Below, in pieces: positions 15,396 through 23,822 of a stretch of DNA of 64,000 nt. Below the pieces are notes generated by a model, which had not been told where the DNA came from, did no database searches, and worked only from the letters and a program-made list of their open reading frames with translations. The translations under genes were made by a program, and so were the position numbers. The stretch's first letter is position 1. Every line of letters begins with the position of its first letter. This DNA is from Gaoshiqia sediminis (lineage in GTDB: Bacteria; Bacteroidota; Bacteroidia; Bacteroidales; Prolixibacteraceae), in the NCBI RefSeq assembly GCF_025907915.1, contig NZ_JAPAAF010000006.1, positions 1 through 64,000 of the forward strand. The letters are read 5' to 3'.

Positions 15396-18300
15396 TCAAT
15401 GTTCCAGTATCTCTCTGTTGAACTCATAATCCCCGAAGGGCACTTTGAAGAAAAGACGATAAAGAACGGGGACAAAAAGTAACGTAATGATTGTTGCAAA
15501 AAATAGTCCGAAGATAATGGCCAGGGTTAAAGGTTCCCACAGCAGTCCACCGCCGAAAAGAAGAGGTAGCATTCCGAGTGATGTCGTTAATGTTGTTAAA
15601 ATGACCGGTCTGAAACGATTGTTTGCAGCCCTAAGGATGGCATCTCGCCGGTCTATTTCCGGATTTTCAGCTATTTCCACATCGATCCGGTCAATGAGAA
15701 TGATGGCATTATTTACCACAATTCCGGCAAGCGCAATTACTCCCAGAATCCCAAAGAAACTCACAAACGAGCCGCCGACAAACCACCCGATGACTACTCC
15801 AATCATTCCGAGAGGAATTGCCAGAACAATAATCCCAGATTTCCTTATGGAGTTAAACTGAAGCACCAAAAGCAATAAAATGAGAGAAAACGCCAGAGGT
15901 AAATTTGAAAAAATTGCTCCAAGATTCTCATTCGTATCTTCATCTTCGCCACCAAACTCGTAATCGTAGCCAGGATCCCAAGATGCCTTTTGCTCTTTCA
16001 TCCATGGACCAATAGCTTCAAAAATGTCAGAGGCGTTATACCCTGACTGCAAATAAGCACCTACCGTTCTGGTTTTCTTTAAATCTTTTCGGATCACTTT
16101 TGAAAATTCCCAATCCATCCTAACATCGGCTACCTGAGCCAGCGTAACATTTTGACGCATTGTCTCGGAATAAATACTAAAGGCTTTGACGGAACTTATA
16201 TCGTGCTCCTTATTCTTGTCATTCTTCATGTAGATTGGGATACGTTCGCTGTCTTCCCGAAAGTCGTCTATCTTCATACCTGACAGTCCTGTATTTAAAG
16301 CCATGGCAATCTCCATATTGGTCAACCCCACCCGTTTGGCTTTATCAGGATGGATATCAACAATGAGCTTATTAATCTTTGGTCCCCAATCGTCGGTAAT
16401 GTTTTTTGCCCCTTCTATTGTAACCAGCTTTTCTTTTACCTTTTCCGACAAAACAGCCAGTTGCTCCTGATCTTCTCCGGAAATGCGGATTTCAACCGGC
16501 GTTCCGGATGCACCGGCACCTGTCAGCCGGTTTACCCGAATATCGGCGTCGGGAATATGATTGAGGCAAAAACTATCAACTTTGGCAATGATGTAGTCGT
16601 TGTCGACATCACCCGTCGTATTTAGCAACATATGTGCGTAATTGGAATTGGCTTCATCTTTAAAATAGCCCAGATCGTAGGGTTCCGGACCTTCACCAAT
16701 AAACGAGGAAAAATCAATAACTCCAGGCCTTTTTGATGTCCCGGGATCCACGAAAAGAGAACCCAGAATGTAATTCCCAATATCATTCACGGCTTTTTCT
16801 GTATACTCAATTTGCGTACCTGAAGGAAATTTAATGTCGACCGTTACCAGGTTCCGATCGCTGTCCGGCACCAGTTTAAAAGGCAATAGTGGTATCATCA
16901 GTAACGAGGTGATAAATAATGCCGCAATAAATCCTAAAAATAGAAATGGTTTTTTTAGGACACGAAACAGCAAGCTGTTATACCATAGATTAATTTTTTT
17001 CATGTTACGGTCAACTGCATTTTCTTTCTTGGTGTTGGTTGTCGAGTTGCCTTTTATAATAAGCATCGCCAACAAGGGAATAAATGTAAATGCAAGTAGC
17101 CACGAACTTAAAAGTGTTAGACTGACCACCCAGAATAAGGGGGACGAAATTTCTCCCATGGGTGTTTGGGCTAAGGCAAACGGCAAGAAGGCTGATGCAG
17201 TGGTTAGTGAAGAAATTAACAAAGGGATGATTAACACTTTACAGGAGTAGACACTTGCTTTAAAGGTGCTCATTCCATTTTCCATGTTTACCAGGATGGA
17301 TTCTGCCATCACAATGCCGTTGTCGACCAATAAACCAAGCGAGATGATTAGCGCTGCCAGCGATACTTTATTTAATCCCAGGTTGAGCAATCCCAGGAAT
17401 AAAAAAGTTGACAGAATAACCATGGGCAACAGTGCTGCCACCAGCGAGCCCGTTCTAAATCCTAAAAAGAAAAGCATCACTGCAAGAACGATTACCACGC
17501 TCTGCAGCAAGTTGATCAAAAAGTCATTAACCTGTCCACTCACCACCTGATCCTGAGACGCTGATCGAACAACCTCTACACCTATGGGCAGGGTACTGTT
17601 AATTCGTGTCAGGGCTCTGTCTACATCTTCCCCCAGCCGCACAATATTGGCCCCGTCCTTTAACGAGATGAAAAGGGCAATGGCAGGTTGTCCATTTATT
17701 TTCACAATCTTTTCACGTGGAGTTATATAGTCTTGGTAAATATTTGTCGTGATGTCTTCTAAAAATAAGGGAGCTCCATTTGCCGTTGGAATTAGAATTT
17801 TTTTCAGATCATCCAGGGTTTCAAAGCTACCCGAAGGTTCAAGAACAATGCGCTTACGCCCCATGTTAATTTCACCACCGGGATATAAAATGTTGGTTGC
17901 AGATACAATATTTCGAAGCTTGCTGGCATTTAACCCATAACGAGCCAATTGCTTGTCATCAAATTCAACAAAAACCCGTTCTTCCTGAACACCACCATAT
18001 TTCACTTTCGCAGCATCGGGAAGATATAACAATTGTTCGCGGACTTCTTTTGCGTAGTCTTCCAATTGATTGTAAGGAACTCCGTCACCCGTTACTCCCA
18101 AGATAATTCCGAAAACGGTCCCAATATCTTCATTCTTTACAATTGGACCAAAAATACCTGAAGGAAGAGTGGGTTTTACATCATCGACCTTATTCCGGAG
18201 ATTTTCCCAAACAGCTTGAAGTTGACCTTTGTTGACCTGCGAAATAAGCTCCACGGTGATCACCGAAAGTCCGTTCCGCGATTCACTTTCAATTGTTTTA

Positions 18301-18530
18301 ACTTCAGCCATTTCGCGAATAGCTTCTTCCAATGGATCCGTCACCAGGGATTCAACTTCCTGCGGAGAGGCTCCCGGAAATTTTGTAACCACTGTCGCCA
18401 TCCTGATCGTATAAGGCGGCATACTATCCCGCTCCAGTTGAAAATAGTTGGCAACGCCTATAAAGGCCACAATCAGAATGGCGATAATTGTGATCCGGTT
18501 ATTATTTAAGGTTATTCGGGTAAGGTTCAT
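15396..18530 (-). CDS. RND-superfamily efflux permease (AcrB/HAE type)
   Basis: A 1044-residue inner-membrane transporter with the RND build: N-terminal membrane helix, two large periplasmic loops and two sets of membrane helices. Visible motifs include FPGASPQEVE near residue 50, the LLVDNGIVMAES proton-relay helix of the first half, and GIVVNNAIILIDRID in the second half. One of the usual two Asp residues is Asn in the first (VDN), as in many HAE-type pumps. It would drive proton-coupled export across both membranes with the adaptor and TolC-like proteins encoded just upstream. It is the last gene of the operon; the ATG is 20 nt after the adaptor stop. Confidence 0.92.
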   Translation of the reverse strand: MNLTRITLNNNRITIIAILIVAFIGVANYFQLERDSMPPYTIRMATVVTKFPGASPQEVESLVTDPLEEAIREMAEVKTIESESRNGLSVITVELISQVNKGQLQAVWENLRNKVDDVKPTLPSGIFGPIVKNEDIGTVFGIILGVTGDGVPYNQLEDYAKEVREQLLYLPDAAKVKYGGVQEERVFVEFDDKQLARYGLNASKLRNIVSATNILYPGGEINMGRKRIVLEPSGSFETLDDLKKILIPTANGAPLFLEDITTNIYQDYITPREKIVKINGQPAIALFISLKDGANIVRLGEDVDRALTRINSTLPIGVEVVRSASQDQVVSGQVNDFLINLLQSVVIVLAVMLFFLGFRTGSLVAALLPMVILSTFLFLGLLNLGLNKVSLAALIISLGLLVDNGIVMAESILVNMENGMSTFKASVYSCKVLIIPLLISSLTTASAFLPFALAQTPMGEISSPLFWVVSLTLLSSWLLAFTFIPLLAMLIIKGNSTTNTKKENAVDRNMKKINLWYNSLLFRVLKKPFLFLGFIAALFITSLLMIPLLPFKLVPDSDRNLVTVDIKFPSGTQIEYTEKAVNDIGNYILGSLFVDPGTSKRPGVIDFSSFIGEGPEPYDLGYFKDEANSNYAHMLLNTTGDVDNDYIIAKVDSFCLNHIPDADIRVNRLTGAGASGTPVEIRISGEDQEQLAVLSEKVKEKLVTIEGAKNITDDWGPKINKLIVDIHPDKAKRVGLTNMEIAMALNTGLSGMKIDDFREDSERIPIYMKNDKNKEHDISSVKAFSIYSETMRQNVTLAQVADVRMDWEFSKVIRKDLKKTRTVGAYLQSGYNASDIFEAIGPWMKEQKASWDPGYDYEFGGEDEDTNENLGAIFSNLPLAFSLILLLLVLQFNSIRKSGIIVLAIPLGMIGVVIGWFVGGSFVSFFGILGVIALAGIVVNNAIILIDRIDVEIAENPEIDRRDAILRAANNRFRPVILTTLTTSLGMLPLLFGGGLLWEPLTLAIIFGLFFATIITLLFVPVLYRLFFKVPFGDYEFNREILEH

Positions 18531-18550
18531 ATCTGCTGTGTCTAGGTTTA

Positions 18551-19633
18551 TTATTTCGCCTGATCGATTAACTTCACTGTTCTTCCCTCGTACAGAAAGC
18601 GGATGCCGGCAGTAATAACAATCTCTCCGTCTTTCAATCCGTTTGTGACTTCATAACCCGAAGAAGTTAGATCACCAAGATTGACAACTCTTTTGGTGAC
18701 AACATACAGGCCAGGTTCATTGCTTTTATCGGCGAGAAAAACAAAATCACCATCCTGATCATGACTAATTGCATCCGGTGCGACAATTATAGTTCCATGA
18801 GCCTTGTCTTCATGCAGTGGAATTTGAATGTTGCCAGTCATTCCGGGTAGTAAGCCCGTTGATGGCTCGGATATTTGAATGATTACCGGATACGAAGAAG
18901 CACCTTGGGTTCCCGGACTGATCTCATTTACCATTCCTTGGAAAGATTCTCCTGGCAAAGTAATGAAACTGACGGTAACCAACTGGCCTTTTTCAATTTG
19001 ATTAATCATGTTCTCAGGAATGGAGGTCTTAACCTCAATATTACTGGTTGAAGAGAATACGACGATTGGGCGGCCTGCGCTGGTCATTTCGTTTTCATCA
19101 GCTAAAATAGCAGATATTGTTCCATCAAAAGGAGCGACCAGGCGAGTATAGTCTAGTTGGTTTTTGGCAGCTTTCACTTGTGATTGCGCTGTTTTTACCA
19201 TCGCTTCAGCCGACTCGAACTGTGCTTTTGATTTTTCATAATCTGTTAATGACGCATTATTGCCAGCATAAAGTTTTTCAACTCTTTGAAAGCCTGAATG
19301 TGCTGCTGAATATTGCACTTCTGCATTTCGGAGCGAAAGAATTGCTTTGTTGTAGTTGATGAGGTAATCCGAAGTATCTAAACTGGCAATGACTGTGCCT
19401 TTTTTTACGACATCGCCTAACTCAACATTCAGCTGATCGATTGTTCCTCCTACCTTGAAACTCAGTTTTGCCTCTTTCGCAGCTTGTGAAACTCCGGAGA
19501 ATGAGCGATTTTGAGAAGTTGTGGTTTTCTCAACTTTCTGATAAAATACAGGGCGTATAGTTTCATTTGCGTCCTTTTTTCCACTACAGCTCATCAGGAG
19601 CAGGGCGATTAAAACAACTTGATACACTTTCAT
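18551..19633 (-). CDS. RND periplasmic adaptor (membrane-fusion) lipoprotein
   Basis: A 360-residue protein with a lipoprotein signal peptide (LLLMSCSG, Cys16) and the adaptor layout. A biotinyl-lipoyl-like part is split by a helical hairpin (residues ~95-165), followed by VAPFDGTISAI, a beta-barrel and a membrane-proximal domain. It links the RND pump to the outer-membrane channel. Its start overlaps the stop of the TolC-like gene by 4 nt. No specificity-determining feature can be read from it. Confidence 0.92.
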   Translation of the reverse strand: MKVYQVVLIALLLMSCSGKKDANETIRPVFYQKVEKTTTSQNRSFSGVSQAAKEAKLSFKVGGTIDQLNVELGDVVKKGTVIASLDTSDYLINYNKAILSLRNAEVQYSAAHSGFQRVEKLYAGNNASLTDYEKSKAQFESAEAMVKTAQSQVKAAKNQLDYTRLVAPFDGTISAILADENEMTSAGRPIVVFSSTSNIEVKTSIPENMINQIEKGQLVTVSFITLPGESFQGMVNEISPGTQGASSYPVIIQISEPSTGLLPGMTGNIQIPLHEDKAHGTIIVAPDAISHDQDGDFVFLADKSNEPGLYVVTKRVVNLGDLTSSGYEVTNGLKDGEIVITAGIRFLYEGRTVKLIDQAK

Positions 19634-21978
19634 TCTTCTTCGTTTAAATAGTTTAGCAATCGACTCGTATACATATCTCGCTCCATGTCAGCATCTAAAA
19701 ACGAAAACTTTCCCTGCAGACGTTCGGTATGAATAAAGTCTAGAATATATTGATGGTATGCATTTGTTGCCATGTGCTTGGTTCTTGTCATTACATTTTG
19801 GGCATCAATTAATTGAATGACGTTGGCAGCTCCAAGAGAATAGGCATTCTGTATGAGCCTAAAATTATCTTCTGCGGCTTGCGCTGCTTTCTGCGACAAA
19901 TCTAACTCCTTATAGGAAGCATTCATTAATTGAACATTTGAGCGGATGCCTTTCTCAATTTTGTTGAGCAGGTCCTCTTTCTGCCAGGCAATTTTATCTT
20001 GTTCAATTTCCGAACGTTGCAATTCTGTTTTCTTTCTTCCACCCTCGAAAATAGGAATACTCAGTCGTAAGCCCAGGTTCCAGGTAATGTCATCGGGGGG
20101 CGGCGGAACCGGCAGTTGTGGATTGGCGATTACACCTTCCCGGACAAATGCCTGGTCGGCATTCCCAATCAATGCGACTTCGGGCAGAAAAAGCTGCCTG
20201 ATTTGCATGGACTTCTGACGATCAACAATTTTACTTGCAGTCTGAAGTTGCTGCAACTCGGGTGAATACTTATACATTTCGTCGATAAGAAAGTCGGCAT
20301 ACTTTTCAGTCAAGTTCGAGTTATTGAAATACCAGGCTAATACCTTTTGATTGAGTACAATGGTTTCCGTTAGGTCAACCGAGTCAGGTGTGGCAATAGA
20401 GCTGCTGATGGGTGCATTAAGCAATTCGTTCAGCTGGTACATCGCTGACTTGTATTTCGATTGCGCATCATTCAAATCAATTTTATTCAGGTTCAGTTCA
20501 CTTGTCCACCGATTCACATCGGATACACTTCCTTCACCGGTTTCTTCCTTTGATTTTGCCATTTCCAGGTTTTGTAAAGTCGTATAAACATTCTCGTTTT
20601 TTATTTGAAGATTGCTTTTTGCAAAAAGTAAGGAAATATAGGCTGTGGAGACATCCAGAACGAGATCAAGTGTGACTTGCTTATTGTACTGCTCTACATT
20701 TTCGGCTGCAAGTTTCTTTATGGCAATGTTTGCAAAAGCCGCTTCCGAATAGATCACTTGTTTCAACGAAGCTGATCCGGTGACGGTAAATTCTCCCTTT
20801 TGGCCCATGGAGGCTTCAACCAGGTTCTGACTTAGCTGAGCTCCTGTTCCTGATAGCTCGATTTGCGGAAGAATGGTAGACTGGGCAATTCGGACGTCCT
20901 TTTGTGCAATCAATAAATCCTGATTGGTGATCTTTCCTTTTAGGTTGTTCTCCAATACTATGGCAATGGCGTGACGAAGGCTTAATTCCTCTCCAGGAAT
21001 CTTTGCTACGTTCATCAAAATAGCATCTTCCAGCACTTCCCATCTCGGGAACTGATCAATTTTCCTTAGGAATTCCATATTGACAACAGGCGGGCGTATT
21101 TCTCTGTTTATGGCAATTGGAATTTGGGCAAGATTAGTCCCTCTTCTGACCTTTCCCACATGTAAGGCAACTTGTCGGGCCATTTGCTGCAAGGAGAACT
21201 GTGGAGTAAAGGTCAAGGTGGCACCATGTTCCAGATAACGAATTCCGCTTATGGCCAAAGAAGGGATTTGTTGGTTGTTCAATTCTGCAAAGAAGTCTTC
21301 AATTTCCGGTTGTGAATGTCGAATCAATGGAAATACATAGGCAGCATCGATGTTCGATGGCAGCTTTGATGACACTTGCTCTCCACCTTCAACTGGAACA
21401 AAGATGACATCAAACGCATCGGACTCCGATTGAAGCAACTGGCTTATCGGAGCAAACTGTTCATATATTGCCTGGGGAAGTATAATAGCCAGATGTTTGA
21501 AATTAAACACATTGTGAAAGTCCAACAGATCGCTTTTTAAGCGAATCCATGATTCGATGTAGGAAAAATTATCAATTCCGGATCCTTGATCTGTACCCAC
21601 AGGCAATTTCTGAAGTTCCTGGTCCAAAATGGTAGACGCGATGACCGGCTTTGGATAAGAAGATAGATTTGCAGCTGCGTGAGAAGACAGGAATCCAAGG
21701 GTGACAATGACATCAATGTTTGGATCACTAAAAAAAGTTTGCAAGTGCTGTGTTGCCACTTCGTAATCCCACGCTGAAGTCACTTCTTTAAAAGTCACTC
21801 GGTCACCACTCTCGGTTAGTGCTTCTATCTCAAGCTTTAATTGGGTGCTGAGAAGTTCAAATTCATTGATATCTGCATCCTTAAGAATCCCAATATTGAG
21901 TGAAGACTGGGCTTGAATAGTTGTTGGTATGATCAGCAGTACGATGACTATTCTTAGAAATATTTTTGTGATACTCAT
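19630..21978 (-). CDS. Fusion of a substrate-binding-protein-like domain with a TolC-type outer-membrane efflux protein
   Basis: A 782-residue protein with a signal peptide (IIPTTIQAQ). Residues ~25-300 resemble ABC-type periplasmic binding proteins of the PF04392 kind (LNIGILKDADINEFELLSTQLKLE, VIVTLGFLSSHAA, YPKPVIAST, ATLTFTPQFSLQQMARQVALHVGKV). Residues ~350-770 are a standard outer-membrane efflux protein with two helical-hairpin repeats (LRHAIAIVLENNL, LGLRLSIPIFEGGRKKTE, AYSLGAANVIQLIDAQN). TolC homologues are usually ~420-480 residues, so the extra ~300 form a real added domain. It is first in the operon, with a TetR-type operator 51 nt upstream. The added domain may sense or capture substrate in the periplasm (inference). 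Confidence 0.85.
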   Translation of the reverse strand: MSITKIFLRIVIVLLIIPTTIQAQSSLNIGILKDADINEFELLSTQLKLEIEALTESGDRVTFKEVTSAWDYEVATQHLQTFFSDPNIDVIVTLGFLSSHAAANLSSYPKPVIASTILDQELQKLPVGTDQGSGIDNFSYIESWIRLKSDLLDFHNVFNFKHLAIILPQAIYEQFAPISQLLQSESDAFDVIFVPVEGGEQVSSKLPSNIDAAYVFPLIRHSQPEIEDFFAELNNQQIPSLAISGIRYLEHGATLTFTPQFSLQQMARQVALHVGKVRRGTNLAQIPIAINREIRPPVVNMEFLRKIDQFPRWEVLEDAILMNVAKIPGEELSLRHAIAIVLENNLKGKITNQDLLIAQKDVRIAQSTILPQIELSGTGAQLSQNLVEASMGQKGEFTVTGSASLKQVIYSEAAFANIAIKKLAAENVEQYNKQVTLDLVLDVSTAYISLLFAKSNLQIKNENVYTTLQNLEMAKSKEETGEGSVSDVNRWTSELNLNKIDLNDAQSKYKSAMYQLNELLNAPISSSIATPDSVDLTETIVLNQKVLAWYFNNSNLTEKYADFLIDEMYKYSPELQQLQTASKIVDRQKSMQIRQLFLPEVALIGNADQAFVREGVIANPQLPVPPPPDDITWNLGLRLSIPIFEGGRKKTELQRSEIEQDKIAWQKEDLLNKIEKGIRSNVQLMNASYKELDLSQKAAQAAEDNFRLIQNAYSLGAANVIQLIDAQNVMTRTKHMATNAYHQYILDFIHTERLQGKFSFLDADMERDMYTSRLLNYLNEEE

Positions 21979-22190
21979 GTGGATTGTAAATTAATTAATT
22001 CTGCCTATGTGAAAACAATACAATTTAGGTTAGTTTACATTCACTAACAAAGAAAAGGCAAAATATTTAATTCTGCAACATCTTGCTCGAATATTTTTGC
22101 AGACCGTTATTACTCTTGGGAAATTATTCAACGTGCATTTGATTGATTCAAACAGATAAATCAATTGCAGAACCTTAATCGCCGAGTGAA
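21760..22190. repeat. Duplicated segment, copy A (efflux leader and promoter)
   Basis: This stretch covers the first ~73 codons of the TolC-fusion gene and ~210 nt upstream. It is repeated with high identity at 62644-63006. Copy A holds about 68 nt around 22010-22080, including the TetR operator, that are missing from the other copy. Confidence 0.85.
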
Positions 22191-22497
22191 GCATGACAAG
22201 ACAACAACATCCAGAGCTTAAAGGCAAAAGATATCACCTATCAGTTTAGTGAATAGTTATTTCTGAGATTTTAAGCATATGATTTATGCGAGTACACCCT
22301 TTGATCACTAGGATATTTAATACCTCTTGAAGTGCCACACAAAATCAATAATGAAATATCTGTGACAAAGAAATTAATAAATGAAAGGCTAACCACGAGC
22401 AAAGCAAATAAGACTATCTAAAAAGAAGGCAGAGTAATAAATATTACACTTCTTGAGTCTTTTTTTCATTAGCTTTAGATTCAAAAAATTGATACTT
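21979..22497. other. Divergent intergenic region between the efflux operon and narK
   Basis: This 519-nt region has the efflux promoter and operator near 22010-22055 and part of the duplicated segment. Towards narK it has a small palindrome, GTAATA-AA-TATTAC (22434-22447), about 50 nt upstream of the narK start, and TAGCTTTA (22470-22477) as a possible -7 box. No gene is seen. The open frame continuing upstream of narK to 22453 has a hydrophobic, improbable leader. Confidence 0.5.
22010..22055 (-). promoter_or_regulatory. TetR operator and promoter of the RND efflux operon
   Basis: The operator core is GTTAGT (22029-22034), an 8-nt spacer, and ACTAAC (22043-22048), followed by AAAGAAA as in the operator at 15020-15053. 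On the minus strand a TTTG -33 element (in CTTTGTTAGT), a 20-nt gap and TAAATTGT (a -7-like box) bracket the site. A bound repressor would therefore cover the core promoter. Confidence 0.75.
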
Positions 22498-23784
22498 ATG
22501 AATATAAAAGGGAATAGCTCCAGAGGCTTACTAGGAACAACACTCGGTTTCTTTTTTGGATTTGCAGCAGTGGCGCTCTATGGTCCAACAGCCATTAAGT
22601 TCAAAGAAGCCATGGATTTAAGCCCGGCAATGTTGGGTTTGTTAATTGCCATACCTGCACTGTCGGGCTCTTTACTGAGAATTCCGTTTGGTGCATGGGT
22701 TGATACCACAGGTGGTAAAAAACCATTTTTCATTTTAATGCTGTTAAGTCTGATCGGACTTGGCGGAGTGACCTTACTGCTGGTCACATCCTATCCCGAT
22801 GGCATGAAAGGAATGTACGGACTCGTATTGTTTTTTGGATTTTTAAGTGGAAGTGGTATCGCCACTTTTTCTGTGGGGATTGGCCAAACATCGTATTGGT
22901 TTCCTCGAAAACAGCAGGGTTTTGCACTCGGTACTTTTGGCGGACTAGGTAACCTTGCACCCGGCCTGTTCTCCATTATCCTTCCAGTGTTTCTAACTTA
23001 TTATGGCTTCATTTCCGCCTATTTTGCCTGGTTTTTGTTTTTGCTTCTTGGCACTATCCTTTATGGTATTATTGGGGTAAATGCTTATTATTTCCAATAC
23101 CGTAAAGCCGGTCTTTCAGATCAGGAAGCCAAAGCAAAAGCCTCACAAAACGGACAAGAAATTTTTCCAACAGGCGGAGTAAAAGACAGCTTGGTCAATT
23201 CAGCAAAAATTAAAAATACATGGGCATTGGTCGTGCTGTATTTTACAACATTCGGTGGATTCATTGCACTTACAGCTTGGTTTCCCACTTATTGGAGCGA
23301 ATTTCAGCAATTCGCCCCAATTAAAGCAGGATTATTTACTGCAATCTTTTCCATTCTCGCCTCACTCATGCGGGTATACGGAGGAAAATTGGCAGATACA
23401 TTTGGTGGCGAAAAAGTAGCCTTACTTTCCATGTTTACGATTCTGTCTACTGCTGCTATCCTATCGTTTTCTTCTAATATCTTACTGAGCATATTGATTG
23501 TTGTTCTGCTTGCCGTGGGAATGGGTATTGCAAATGCTGCCATCTTTAAGCTGGTACCAGTATATGTTCCAAAAGCTGTTGGGGGTGCTGCAGGCTGGGT
23601 TGGTGGCTTGGGAGCTTTCGGTGGTTTTGCGTTACCTCCGATTATGGGAGCCATTGCCGGAAAACTCGGAACGGTTGGCTATGCCCGGGGCTTTATTGTT
23701 TTTGTAATACTTTCGCTTGTTAATCTTGCAATAATTTATGTGCTAATTAATAAAAAAAGAAATCAGCCAACAATCACTAATTAG
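22498..23784 (+). CDS. narK: Nitrate/nitrite transporter of the NarK (MFS) family
   Basis: A 428-residue major-facilitator protein with about 12 membrane helices. The start at ATG 22498 (MNIKGNSSRG) is preferred over the upstream in-frame ATG at 22453. NarK hallmarks are visible: LRIPFGAWVDTTGGKKPF after helix 2, the glycine-rich GIGQTSYWFPRKQQGFALGTFGGLGNLAPG segment, and GGAAGWVGGLGAFGGFALP in the second half. These glycine-rich stretches form the nitrate-signature motifs of the family. It begins 38 nt before narG and is first in the nitrate reductase operon. Whether it is a nitrate/proton symporter or a nitrate-nitrite antiporter cannot be told. Confidence 0.9.
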   Translation: MNIKGNSSRGLLGTTLGFFFGFAAVALYGPTAIKFKEAMDLSPAMLGLLIAIPALSGSLLRIPFGAWVDTTGGKKPFFILMLLSLIGLGGVTLLLVTSYPDGMKGMYGLVLFFGFLSGSGIATFSVGIGQTSYWFPRKQQGFALGTFGGLGNLAPGLFSIILPVFLTYYGFISAYFAWFLFLLLGTILYGIIGVNAYYFQYRKAGLSDQEAKAKASQNGQEIFPTGGVKDSLVNSAKIKNTWALVVLYFTTFGGFIALTAWFPTYWSEFQQFAPIKAGLFTAIFSILASLMRVYGGKLADTFGGEKVALLSMFTILSTAAILSFSSNILLSILIVVLLAVGMGIANAAIFKLVPVYVPKAVGGAAGWVGGLGAFGGFALPPIMGAIAGKLGTVGYARGFIVFVILSLVNLAIIYVLINKKRNQPTITN

Positions 23785-23822
23785 AATTTTGTACTTTGTA
23801 GAAAAACCAAAAAACGGCAATC

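Noticed and set aside
15233-15499. Open frame overlapping the RND 3' end
   Set aside because: It overlaps the RND gene in another phase and has no recognised domain.
22453-22497. Upstream start of narK
   Set aside because: The leader is hydrophobic and unlike NarK N-termini. ATG 22498 gives the family length.
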